From the NCBI RefSeq assembly GCF_000242635.2, contig NC_017770.1, forward strand, positions 2,926,669 to 2,990,668: DNA of 64,000 bases, read 5' to 3'. The stretch comes from Solitalea canadensis DSM 3403 (GTDB lineage Bacteria; Bacteroidota; Bacteroidia; Sphingobacteriales; Sphingobacteriaceae). The notes beneath the pieces were generated by a model. That model had not been told where the DNA came from. It ran no database searches and saw nothing but the letters and a program-made list of their open reading frames with translations. Below, one piece after another: positions 10,562 to 20,600 of this stretch. A program made the position numbers and the translations under genes. Each line of letters begins with the position of its first letter. Position 1 is the first letter of the stretch.

Positions 10562-11075
10562 TTAATCTTTTTTTTCAAACCAAATCACAAAACCATTCCT
10601 TTCAATTGTTAAAGAATCAACAATTTTACGAAAGGCAATATCAAGATTTCCTTCAAATACTTCATCTATACGGTCGTAATCTGGTTCAAAAACTATAACC
10701 CATTTTTTTTTCAACTCCAGCCAGAGAAGAAAATAGATTAAACAAAATATTATTTTCCTGGAGAATATTTGAATCTATGGAAAGTTCATCTATCAAATTA
10801 TCAACTCCATCAATTATCGCAACACATTGCCATTGTTCTTTTTGAAAATTATTCGGCAGTAATGAGATGATATGTTCAGGAACATTTGATTTAATTAGCT
10901 TAAAATAATTAAACCAAGCTTCTTCCGGACCTTGAGGAAATTTTTCTCCCTGCCCACTCATAAACGGCTGCTCAAACTTGATAGCTGATAGTTTTGACTC
11001 TATCGGCAATAAAAACTCAAAACCTACATCCATAGAACTATTCCCCCATTCGCCAATAATCAAGAACCACATCAC
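10562..11075 (-). pseudogene. Probable immunity gene broken by a one-base shift in an A9 run
   Basis: The frame from 11075 reads 129 aa and stops just after VEKKMGYSF. Removing one base of the run of nine A's (10703-10711) continues the reading for about 45 more codons (WVIVFEPDYDRIDEVFEG to VIWFEKKD), ending at 10562. The restored protein would be about 170 aa. I do not recognise a family. It follows the DUF4279-like gene by 4 bases, in the position of an extra immunity gene for the orphan Rhs tip. A real mutation, a phase-variable tract or a sequence error are all possible. Confidence 0.7.
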
Positions 11076-11079
11076 TTAT

Positions 11080-11565
11080 TTACAAGTTAGAGTTACTAAC
11101 TTCTTCATTGGGAAAAACATAAAGATCTAAATCAAATTCTATGTTTAATTCTTTTATTAGTTCATTATATCTGGAATCCAAATGAACCCAAGGCGTACTT
11201 TCTTCATTACCCAAATACATAAATATTGCACAAGAAAATTCACAGTAATACATTTTACATAAAGCTCGAAAAATATCAATTTTAGATTCAATTATATCTA
11301 AGAGAGAATTCATTTGATCTTCAAACGAGGCATATTGACCTAATGGTGAATCTATCATCCATCCATTTTGCTTTATCAAAGGAGACTCTGGATTCTTAGG
11401 GTTTCTTCTTTGACCTTTGACACATATTTTTGTAGGATTTACATTCAACAATTGTGTGATTTCCTCAGGAGTAATATCGTTAAAGTCTAATAAAGAAAAG
11501 CTTAATATTATTTTATTTTTTTTCATTATTCTTTTGAATTTTAAATATAAAAGGTCGTTTAACAT
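11080..11565 (-). CDS. DUF4279-like putative immunity protein
   Basis: A 161-aa soluble protein. The text FNDITPEEITQLLNVNPTKICVKGQ, then a Trp-containing strand and a helix with DQMNSLLDIIE, fits the DUF4279 family, often found beside polymorphic toxins. It lies about 100 bases after the truncated Rhs at 11667, in the classical place for cognate immunity. It may start at codon 14 (MKKNKIILSF), which removes an odd N terminus. The immunity role is inferred from position. Confidence 0.7.
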   Translation of the reverse strand: MLNDLLYLKFKRIMKKNKIILSFSLLDFNDITPEEITQLLNVNPTKICVKGQRRNPKNPESPLIKQNGWMIDSPLGQYASFEDQMNSLLDIIESKIDIFRALCKMYYCEFSCAIFMYLGNEESTPWVHLDSRYNELIKELNIEFDLDLYVFPNEEVSNSNL

Positions 11566-11666
11566 TATTAATATCCATCAACCTTATGGACTTTAATCCT
11601 TCCATCTTTGTAAAGAAAGCAATCTATTAATATACTAAACCTCAAAACAATTTTATTACTTAATAA

Positions 11667-14297
11667 TTAAGGCAAAACTGAGGCTCCTGCTAATGAAGCA
11701 CCTCCTGTTTCAGGCGCTAAAATAATAGCTGCACCCCATTTAAATACTTCATATACAACGACAGCTACTGTAACTCCTACAGCTGTCTTAACAACAGTAC
11801 TTTTAAGGTCTTTTAGATTATATCCAATTGGTTCCCCAGGACCCTTATTACCTTTTGGTTTTTCGTATACATTTCCTTCTCCATCCTTCCATAAATCTAA
11901 CCTTCCTCCTCTTTTACCATTCATGGATTTATCACGATGATTAAATCCATTTTTCTCAAGCAATTCAATTTCACCATCACTTAATGGTTTATCCTGAGCG
12001 GGATTTCTATCTTTTTCTACTTCTTTTCCTTTATCCTTCTTTCCTCCATCACCACCAGCTTTATAAATAACAGATTTATCATTATCAATCTTAGAAATAA
12101 TGTCTGGGATAATAATATTCAGACCATTGTCATCGATTTGTGTTCTATCAAAAAATCTTCGATCATGCGGAGATAATCCACAGGAAATAGATCGATCATC
12201 ATAGTCATTTCTTCTATCAAAAAAAGAACCTGGAGCCATACCATCAGGATCAAGAAACCTAACGGGGCTATCAAATCCGTAATTATATGGAGAATATCTC
12301 CTCATTAATTCAGCCAACGGATCTATTATATGCCACCTGCCCAGCACCGGATCATAAAACCTTGCACCATAATCATATTGATTCAGATCAAAGTCATCCT
12401 GCTGTTCCTTACCATTGTAAAGGTACTTATTTTTTGCTCCTGACACCCATTCCGACTGAGACATGCCAAATACATAATAACTGCTTTCCTGAATGGTTTC
12501 CACGCCCTGAGATCCTTTGATAATGGTGGCTCGGACATTACCCAGATGATCCGTCAGGTTATACTGATACTGATAACTGGATGTAAGGTTTCTTGCAATG
12601 CCTTCTTCTGTCTGAATAAACTCCAAAGCTCCGGCCTTATAATGGATACCTCCCACATAGTCAATCGTAACGCCACCACTAACCTTACGTAACTTTCTTC
12701 CGATTGCATCATAGGTGTAATCGATAGCCTGATTATTCACCTTAATTTGTTTCGGCAGATTCAGGTAATTATAGGTAATACTTAGATTCCTTGTCTGGTC
12801 AGTAGTATTGGAGCTTGCAATCAGGTTACCATTCGGGTCGCTGTAATCATAACTCGTCAGCCCTTTTCGTTGCCCAAAACTGTTAGCTGACTGGTCGTCT
12901 ACACTTTCCAAGCGGTTCGATAGATTGCCGTTTTTATACGTATAGGTCAGATCATCGATTAAGGAAGTCGATCCTCCGTTACGTTTCAGGGTTTTGATAT
13001 TCCCCATTACATCGTAGGTTAACACTTCATTAAAGTTACTGCCAATAGTGGAAGTAGCTAACAACAGCCGATTCAGTTTATCATAACCGAATTGATACGC
13101 TTTTTGGGTAGTAGCATTGGGATTACGGTTCTTCCAGGTCATTTCAGAAATATTACCATTATACTGAGATGCAGCACCGTTGCCATTATACTTCAACTCC
13201 AGACCAAACTGGTCAGTAATATCTGTTAAATTGGCATCATTGATTTTTGTCAGCCAGCCGCGGATATTATAGGCATAATCCACCGTTTGCAGGTAGGAGC
13301 TGCCGTTATTTTCGGAATGCAGTTGTTTTTTAATCTGTTGACCCAGTTCATTGTATTTATACGAAGCCAGTAATACTTCTTTGGTGGGGTCAGAACCTAT
13401 CAGTTCATAAGTATTGATTCTGCGTCCCATGTGATCGTACTCATAACGAGTGGTGATCTCCAGTGGTGCTTTACCTGAAACGATATGGGTACGTTTAGAT
13501 ATTTTGAGCTGTCCAGGAAAATCATAAGTGTTATCCACCACATCTTGCCCCGAAAGGTAATTGGTACTCTTGCTTTGAATCACCCTGCCTTCCTTATCGT
13601 AGAAATTCACGGTCCATAAATAGGTAGTGCCGCCATCTAATACTTTTACCTTCGTTCCTGTCAACAGGGTTCTGGTCATCAAACTTTGCTCACCTGTTGG
13701 TGCACCAAATGGATTACCGGGAAAGGAATAGTTATCGTAATAGTTAACTATTAATATGTCCACTCTTGAATCACTTGTTAAAGGATAAGCTCTTTCCGTG
13801 TAGCCTAACGAGCTACCATCACGATCTTCCCATAGGTTCACTGTTTGACCGTCTACGGCCGGTTGCAAGGTGGCTCTGGTATGGCTACTGTTATTCACCA
13901 AGCCAGTCAGGATAACCCTCCCTATAGCATCATACTTGGAAAAGCTCCATTGATTTTTGCCACGTTGAACAGCATCCTGGACTAACACCACCCGGTCCAG
14001 TTTGTTGTATACAATGAATTCCCAGCCTTTGGCAGGAATTTTCTTTTCCACAACCCGCTGACGACCATCGTAATGATAGGCATAGACGAGTTCATTAAAA
14101 GTCGCATCGTTTTCAGTGATGGTAGTGGCTGTTACTGCCGGAGGAATAACATAACGCAAATTGCCAAAATCGTCGTACACATATTGCGTCGATAATACGG
14201 TACCTGCATCATCATAGGTGCGCTTAAGGACCACTCTACCTTCCTTATCCTTGAATTCTTCTGTTGTGCCTTTGGTTCCATTTGCATTTACCCAATT
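11667..14297 (-). pseudogene. 5'-truncated Rhs (orphan tip) with type-33-like toxin domain
   Basis: A Rhs fragment with no own start and no signal peptide. Homology to the full Rhs at 17659-21207 begins at DNWVNANGTKGTTEEF, right at the breakpoint near 14290. The open frame continues to 14414 only through the antisense of the flavoprotein fragment. The Rhs repeats and core (RFYDPVLGRWHIIDPLAE) run to DPDGMAP, then a new tip of about 190 aa follows. The tip carries LSDGEIELLEKNGF and DGEGNVYEKPKGNKGPGEP, which fits polymorphic toxin type 33 (Ntox33), followed by a hydrophobic tail. It is probably silent unless recombined onto the full gene. Confidence 0.82.
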
Positions 14298-14598
14298 GTC
14301 TCTTTTAAAGAATTGTTTAAGCAAAGAGGAATTTACCAATCTTGAAGTCCTTGCTAAAAAGATTAAAGAGTTGCCTTTAACTGTTGTAAGTGCTGCCCCA
14401 ATTGATGAAGCCATTTCAACTGTTGGGGGAATTGCATTAACTGAAATTGACGATTGTTTTCAACTCAAAAAGTTGCCTAATCACTTTATTATTGGCGAAA
14501 TGCTTGACTGGGATGCACCTACAGGAGGTTATTTATTACAGGCCTGCTTTAGCATGGGAAAGTGCCTGGGAAATCATCTGAATCAGATCTATCCGTAA
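14290..14598 (+). pseudogene. Duplicated C-terminal fragment of the flavoprotein
   Basis: About 100 codons match the end of the gene at 8872-10068 with few changes (for example GLPL to ELPL and FVIGE to FIIGE, and a slightly longer end, NQIYP). The FAD-binding N terminus is absent, so it cannot be functional. The 5' edge fuses directly to antisense Rhs sequence. It marks the junction of the duplication. Confidence 0.9.
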
Positions 14599-14663
14599 AA
14601 CAGCGGCAACTATTTAAGCTTTGCTAAAAAACGTATCTTCATTTATTAAACATTTGATATATT

Positions 14664-14969
14664 ATGGCTGAATATACCGGAACCTTAACTATAACAGAAA
14701 ATGCAGATAAAAAACGTTTTGAAACAGAAGTGAATGGACATCTGGCATTTGTTGAATACATCAGGACACAAGACAGTATATATCTTACACATACCGAAGT
14801 TGCAAAGCAACTGGAAGGCCAAGGCATTGCAAAAAAATTAGTTGAATCTATTCTCGATATTATTGAGAGAGAAGGGAAAAAACTGGTTCCTCTTTGTCCG
14901 TATGTAGCAGCTTACCTAAAGCGTCACCCTGACTGGAAACGCATTTTAGCAGCAGGATATAATGTATAA
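14664..14969 (+). CDS. Small GNAT acetyltransferase (PF14542/YjdJ-like), copy 2
   Basis: A 101-aa near-copy of 10137-10442 with only two residue changes (KAL to KQL, SVLD to SILD). The DNA is mosaic. The first 53 bases have one difference, the next 105 or so have about two dozen, nearly all silent, and the rest has few. The frame is intact, so it may be functional. The mosaic pattern points to recombination with a diverged allele, not simple drift. Confidence 0.85.
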   Translation: MAEYTGTLTITENADKKRFETEVNGHLAFVEYIRTQDSIYLTHTEVAKQLEGQGIAKKLVESILDIIEREGKKLVPLCPYVAAYLKRHPDWKRILAAGYNV

Positions 14970-14970
14970 C

Positions 14971-15010
14971 AAAAACCGCAGGATGTTTTAACTCCCGCGG
15001 TTTTTGATTT
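14971..15010 (+). terminator. Terminator after GNAT copy 2
   Basis: A 13-bp stem with one mismatch (14971-14983 with 14993-15005) and a T-run, the duplicated version of the copy 1 terminator. Confidence 0.85.
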
Positions 15011-15118
15011 TTATTTTTTTGGAATACCGTTGCAAGTATCAATCACACATTTATATTCTCCGTTGGGTTGCAACTTCTAAACGTTTACATATGTATGTAC
15101 GCATATTCTATGCATTGT

Positions 15119-15496
15119 TTATTTAATTAACTTCCTTTCTCTAAGCAAATTAATATAAAATTCACCTATCAAAGAATCAGGTTCATATGTAATTATTTTA
15201 GGCGGAGGCACTCCCGTTAACTTTCTTAAAGCTATCATTTTTGCTTGATAAACGGATATTCCTTTAAATTCTAAGTTGTTTGTAACACGTGAATCATAAG
15301 GATCTTTAACCAGCTCTCTAATAAAGGAGGTATCTCTACTTTCTCCTATTAAATAGTAAGCTTTTATATTGTCGCCAACATATGTACTGTTAAGTAATTC
15401 TACAATTTTAACTCTATCATTTTTATGACTACAGTTACAAAATATGATTAAAGTTATGATTAACATTATTCTGCTTATTATTATAATATTTTTCAT
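15119..15496 (-). CDS. Lipoprotein, probable immunity protein of a lost toxin
   Basis: A 125-aa protein with a hydrophobic N-terminal segment ending in IIFCNCSHKND, a plausible though imperfect lipobox. The remainder is soluble, with no recognised fold. Its ATG overlaps the stop of an upstream decayed toxin tail in an ATGA arrangement (15493-15496), the usual coupling of Rhs toxin and immunity genes. A membrane-anchored immunity protein would act in the periplasm. The role is inferred from context. Confidence 0.65.
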   Translation of the reverse strand: MKNIIIISRIMLIITLIIFCNCSHKNDRVKIVELLNSTYVGDNIKAYYLIGESRDTSFIRELVKDPYDSRVTNNLEFKGISVYQAKMIALRKLTGVPPPKIITYEPDSLIGEFYINLLRERKLIK

Positions 15497-15670
15497 TGTC
15501 CAACGATAAAATTAGTCTTTTTTTCAATTAAATCATTGTTTAAAGGGTGACTTAAAATTAATTGAAGTTGATTAGGAGAAATACCTAAACCACTTCTAAT
15601 AACATTTCATCCGTAGATACAGGTGCTTTAATAACAACACCTACATTTATCAAAGAATTATATTTTAACT
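15493..15670 (-). pseudogene. Decayed C-terminal tail of an Rhs-type toxin
   Basis: On the minus strand, one frame reads NSLINVGVVIKAPVSTDE. Near 15605-15612 the reading shifts to IRSGLGISPNQLQLILSHP and runs to a TGA overlapping the next start codon. The total is about 50 codons with one small indel. No upstream toxin body remains. Instead the text at about 15665-15681 matches the right half of the GNAT terminator. I read it as the remnant of an earlier tip-immunity module. Confidence 0.6.
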
Positions 15671-15730
15671 CCCGCTTTTTGTTTTTTATTTATTGAAAGA
15701 AGCAATGTGAACACTTAAATAATCATAAAA

Positions 15731-16264
15731 CTACTTACAGTACTTTCTCATCAAATTTTGAATTCGTTTTACCTTTTCAATTGGTAGGTTCGAATAAATT
15801 CTACATACATTTTTTTTATTTCTGATTATAATGTTTTCCAAATTATCAAAATAACCATCTGCATATTCACCGTCAACAAATTGATTAAGCATTAAATATT
15901 TAGGCAAAAAACCATACTTATTATCGGCAGCATTTTTCACTATGACACTATCAATAATTGAAAAATATTTATATGTAGAATCATTAAATGTCAAATTATA
16001 ATATTCCAGCATTTCTTCACCTGTGGCAGGTATAATAGCTTCTATTGATCTAACAGAAATATTGGCATGACTACTGATACTATCAACAACTTTTGTTAGT
16101 TTTTGTAAATAAGTTGGGGGTGTTTCGCCAGAATATGACTTAACTATTAAACTATCTGAATGGTCAGAATATTTTGTCAACCTTGAGTCAGATTTTTGAG
16201 GTTGGCACACCAAGGAAAAGATCGATAATAAGAAGATTGTTAATTTGAAATTAATATTTAACAT
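15731..16264 (-). CDS. Lipoprotein, putative immunity protein
   Basis: A protein of 177 aa from the ATG at 16264, chosen because it begins a clean signal peptide (MLNINFKLTIFLLSIFSLVC). A start at 16312 would add 16 residues that do not look like an export signal. The mature part is soluble, with many Tyr, Asn and Ser residues, and no known motif. It lies between other immunity candidates of the Rhs 1 locus on the same strand. Immunity is inferred; function is not known. Confidence 0.6.
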   Translation of the reverse strand: MLNINFKLTIFLLSIFSLVCQPQKSDSRLTKYSDHSDSLIVKSYSGETPPTYLQKLTKVVDSISSHANISVRSIEAIIPATGEEMLEYYNLTFNDSTYKYFSIIDSVIVKNAADNKYGFLPKYLMLNQFVDGEYADGYFDNLENIIIRNKKNVCRIYSNLPIEKVKRIQNLMRKYCK

Positions 16265-16292
16265 GGATTGATAATTTAAATCTTGCGCTGCC

Positions 16293-16400
16293 TTATCCAT
16301 AATACTCAACATCGTCTTTATGCCATTGGCCAGAAAAAATTTTCTGTTTTATTTTGCAGTTAAAAATCCCACTTACGCAAAAATTTTCAACAACAAGCGC
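16293..16400 (-). pseudogene. Possible second toxin-tail relic
   Basis: A short open frame on the minus strand reads FCVSGIFNCKIKQKIF and SGQWHKDDVEYYG before a TAA at 16293, 29 bases ahead of the lipoprotein start. The spacing is like that of a toxin tail before its immunity gene. It is short, and chance is possible. Confidence 0.25.
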
Positions 16401-16420
16401 AAATTAATTAATGATAAAAT

Positions 16421-16451
16421 ATTATAGCCTTCAAATTGAAGGCTATAATAC
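16421..16451 (-). terminator. Perfect 15-bp palindrome, likely terminator
   Basis: The arms 16421-16435 and 16437-16451 are exact reverse complements separated by one base. Read leftwards they are followed by a T-rich run. It lies just after the broken immunity gene at 16474-17021. Confidence 0.6.
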
Positions 16452-16473
16452 TCGAGATATTGAATCAATCTTG

Positions 16474-17021
16474 TTAATTTCCTCTATATTCTTTGGTAAT
16501 AAAATATGAGGAATTTTCATTTACAAGTTCTTTCAGAAGTTCTTTATCTGTACTCAGGAAATCAAGACACAAATGACCTGATATTTTTATAATAAAATAT
16601 AATTCACTGTGTGAAATATTCAAATCTTTATACAAAAACCATCTTTATTCAATACAGAATATGGATATGAAATTAAATCCTTTGAAAATTTCAACAAATC
16701 ATCTTTCGTGAAAATTATAGCCCCTTTAAATGTATTTGGAATACCTCTTTCTTTGAATAAGGTTCGTAAACTGATTAAATTATCCTCGTTATTTGGAAGC
16801 CACTCTAGGTCTTTGTCCTCATGATTTACAATCCACAAAGAACCATTATCTAATTTTGAAACTACATTTTTAAGCAGACCTTCAAATATTTCAACACTCT
16901 TCGCCCTTTGATGCTTGAATGATATCCCATACCATTTTATTGTTGACTCAAAATCTTCATCAAAAAAATCAATATATTCCTGTCTATCATAAGGAAGTAC
17001 TTTTTCAAATCTCTTTTTAAC
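16474..17021 (-). pseudogene. Broken immunity-like gene (nonsense plus frameshift)
   Basis: From 17021 one frame reads VKKRFEKVLPYDRQEYIDFF through IKWYGISFKHQRAKS and NGSLWIVNHEDKDLEWLP, but it has no ATG and is preceded by an in-frame TGA at 17022-17024. It stops at 16620. Adding one T to the run of five (16634-16638) continues it with FLYKDLNISHSELYFIIKIS down to 16474. A gene of at least 180 codons has thus decayed at two places. No family is recognised; position suggests an old immunity gene. Confidence 0.65.
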
Positions 17022-17294
17022 TCAATCATAATCTTTTACTAACACAATTCAGGGCTATTTCCATAAAAATCACCAAATACAATGAAAAAAAAGTACAAAA
17101 GGCAGTAGCCCCGAAATTCAGGGCTACACAAAATGAACTTCCGTCCGTTCTGTCGGTTAGAGTTTTCTTTCAGGTCTTATAAAATTAATCAGTTTTTCTT
17201 GCTTTTTAAGGCAGTAATCTTTCAACAACATAAATTACTCGTTCTTTATTTCACAATGCAAAGTTTAATTTGCTCTACCGCTTAAAATAATGGT
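17022..17294. other. Non-coding remnant with a hairpin
   Basis: No open frame is convincing. GTAGCCC and GGGCTAC near 17107-17131 form a hairpin, and the text AATTCAGGGCTA occurs twice (near 17047 and 17120). It may be a terminator for the membrane immunity gene or leftover of an exchanged module. Confidence 0.4.
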
Positions 17295-17666
17295 TTATTT
17301 TATTAATCCTAGTGTAACAGAATAAAATGCAACTAAAGATGCAATGATATATAAAATAAAAAAAAACTTACCTTTTCTCCGTCTATCTTTTGAATATTGT
17401 TCAACAATCTGAAATATATCTTTTCTTCGATGATAAGTTATAAAATAATTTAGCGAAATAATAATAATTGCACCCAATATAGTCCACATTAAAACAAGAT
17501 CTTTTGCAATTCTGAAATGAAAAATACAAAATAAAATACGCCCCAAAACAATGAGGTTAAGGTTTTGAAAAAACACTATCCCAAGAAAAGCGTCAACAGC
17601 AGGATTTTCATCTTTTCTTATCTTTTGTAAACCTTTATACATCCAATAATAGGCCTCTTTAATCAT
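17295..17666 (-). CDS. Multi-pass membrane protein, probable cognate immunity
   Basis: A 123-aa protein with three or four hydrophobic segments (about residues 24-50, 57-77 and 98-121) and charged loops (YHRRKD, SKDRRRKGK). It overlaps the end of the 1182-aa Rhs by 8 bases (17659-17666), which implies translational coupling. The Rhs tip has a hydrophobic, glycine-rich end. Membrane immunity proteins of this kind are known for pore-forming bacteriocins, so the pair is read as a membrane-attacking toxin and its immunity protein. No named family is recognised. Confidence 0.75.
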   Translation of the reverse strand: MIKEAYYWMYKGLQKIRKDENPAVDAFLGIVFFQNLNLIVLGRILFCIFHFRIAKDLVLMWTILGAIIIISLNYFITYHRRKDIFQIVEQYSKDRRRKGKFFFILYIIASLVAFYSVTLGLIK

Positions 17667-20600
17667 GTACTTTATAGTTCTTTATATTTGGTAAAATAAT
17701 ATTCGTATTATCAGCTAAATGTTTAATCGGCGTTTCTTGATGAGGCATGTCAGGTAATTCTGTTGTAATTAAAGACCAAAGAGATGCCATTAAAAAATTT
17801 GCTTTGGGTCCTAATCTCATTAAGTAAATCCCAATACCGGCAGTTACATTAGCAGCAGTTTTCTCTCCTGATTGATTTCCAGAGATGTACATGGCTCCAT
17901 CAACCATAAATCCAGTAACTAAAACTCCTTTTCCAACATTTTCAATAACTGCAGTAACTTTGCTCAGAGGTATTGCTGTTATCACACCCTTTGCATTAGT
18001 GAAATATAACTCAGAACCTTTGTATGTCGCTAATATTAAAGTTGATCCATCTGCAGCCCAACCAAGTGCCGTCCCTGTTGAGGCTACAGCTTCTATTTGT
18101 GCTTTACTTTCTTTATCAGCATGTCGTTTTTTCCTTTTTCCATTTCCCCCATCAGTTGCTATCACATTGGTGGGAGGATAGATATAATTCTTGAGTTTTC
18201 TAAATTCGTCATTATTATCTCTTTTATCCATAAGAGACCTTAGAAATGGAGATGATCCAAAAAGAAGAGATTCTTCATCCGAATCATTTTTTCTATCAAA
18301 AAAAGGGCTAGGAGCCATACCATCAGGATCAAGAAACCTAACGGGACTATCAAACCCATAATTATATGGAGAATATCTCCTCATTAATTCAGCCAACGGA
18401 TCTATTATATGCCACCGGCCCAGCACTGGATCATAGAACCGTGCCCCGTAATCATACTGATTCAAATCAAAATCTTCCTGCAGTTCCTTACCATTGTAAA
18501 GGTACTTATTTTTTGCACTGGATACCCATTCGGACTGAGTCATACCAAAAGCATAGTAACTGCTCTCCTGAATGGTCTCCACGCCCTGAGATCCTTTGAT
18601 AATGGTGGCTCTGACATTACCCAGATGATCCGTCAGGTTATACTGATACTGATAGCTGGATGTAAGGTTTCTTGCAATGCCTTCTTCCGTTTGAATAAAC
18701 TCCAAAGCTCCGGCCTTATAATGAATACCTCCCACATAGTCAACCGTAACGCCACTACTAACCTTACGTAACTTTCTTCCGATTGCATCATAGATGTAAT
18801 CAATAGCCTGACTATTAACCTTAATTTGTTGTGGCAAATTCAGGTAATTATAGCTAATGTTGAGGTTCCTTGTCTGATCGCTAGTATTGGTACTTCCGAG
18901 TAGGTTCCCATTCGGGTCGCTGTAATCGTAACTCGTTAGCCCTTTTCGTTGTCCGAGACTGTTAGCAGACTGATCATCTACGCTTTCCAAGCGGTTCGAT
19001 AGATTGCCGTTTTTATACGTATAGGTCAGATCATCGATTAAGGAAGCAGATCCTCCGTTACGTTTTAAGGTTTTAATATTCCCCATTACATCGTAGGTTA
19101 ACACCTCATTAAAGTTACTGCCAATGGTGGAAGTAGCTGACAACAACCGGTTTAGTTTGTCATAACCGAATTGATAAGCTTTTTGGGTAGTTGCATTAGG
19201 ATTACGGTTCTTCCAAGTCATTTCAGAAATATTACCATTATACTGAGATGCAGCACCGTTGCCTTCATATTTCAACTCCATACCAAACTGGTCAGTAATA
19301 TCTGTTAAATTGGCATCATTAATTTTTGTCAGCCAGCCGCGGATGTTATAGGCATAATCCACCGCTTGCAGGTACGAGCCGCCATTGTTTTCCGAGTGCA
19401 GTTGTTTTTTAATCTGCTGACCCAGTTCATTGTATTTATACGAAGCCAGTAGTACTTCTTTGGTGGGGTCAGCACCTATCAGTTCATAAGTATTGATTCT
19501 GCGTCCCATGTGATCATATTCATAACGGGTAGTGATCTCCAGCGGTGCTTTACCTGAAACGGTATGGGTACGTTTAGATATTTTAAGCTGTCCGGGGAAA
19601 TCGTAGGTGTTATCCACCACATCCTGACCTAAAAGGTAGTTTGTGCTCTTACTTTGAATTACTCTACCTTCATTATCGTAATAGTTTACCGTCCATAAAT
19701 AAGTATTGCCACCATCCAATACTTTTACTTTGGTCCCGGTTAAAAGGCTTCTGGTCATTGGACTTTGATTTCCAGTTGGCACACCGAAGGGATTACCAGG
19801 AAATAAGTAATTATCATAATAGTTAACAGTTAAAACATCGATGGTCGCACCGTCTGTTTTAGGATATGAGCGAGTGGTATATCCCAATGTGTTACCGTCG
19901 CGGTCTTCCCATAAAAAATTTATTTGATCATCTACAGCTGTTTGTACTACAGTTCTAGTTTGATTGTCATTATTCACTAAACCTGTGATAATCAATCTAC
20001 CCATGACATCATATTTGGAGAATATCCATTGTTTTTTATTACGTTGATTGGCATCCTGAGTTAACACTACCTGATCCAGCTTATTGTACACAATGAACTC
20101 CCAACCCTTAGCAGGGATCTTTTTTTCCACCACCCGCTGACGATCATCGTAATGATAGGCATAGATCAGCTCATTGAAGGTGGCATCGTTTTCAGTAATG
20201 GAAATAGCCGTAACAGCCGGAGGAATTACATAACGCAAATTGCCGAAATCATCGTACACGTACTGAGTCGATAACGCGATACCTGCATCATCGTAGGTAC
20301 GCTTAAGTACCACTCTACCTTCCTTATCCGTGAATTCTTCTGTTGTGCCTTTGGTTCCAGTTGCATTTACCCAATTTTCATCTTTAATAATGGTTTTATA
20401 CAACTGATTGGCTTCATAGAAAGTAGCCGTAGCTCCGGAGCCGTCCGCTTTAACCGTCCACAGTTTTACTTCATTGGCGACATTGGTGCCATATTCTGTT
20501 TTTATCGTATGGCCCGATTCGGTAATGGATGCATTTAATAACTGCCAGGCTTCGCCTGCAGCTCCCTGTTGCTCTACCCGATTTAATGGCGAGGCTTCAA

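Larger units (their letters stand above)
14290..15043 (+). repeat. Direct repeat copy 2 of the flavoprotein-GNAT segment
   Basis: The same orientation and content as 9766-10517. The left edge is at ACCCAATT (14290-14297), text also found in the full Rhs at 20369-20376. The copies are 4.5 kb apart and enclose the truncated Rhs module. Confidence 0.9.

Noticed and set aside
14298..14414. The open frame that extends the truncated Rhs upstream to a Met
   Set aside because: It is the antisense of the duplicated flavoprotein fragment. Homology to Rhs stops at the junction, so the start and the first roughly 39 residues are accidental.
16638..16838. A separate 72-aa gene starting at TTG 16838
   Set aside because: The same frame is open upstream to 17021 with protein-like text, and it continues after a one-base shift. 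It is part of a broken larger gene.
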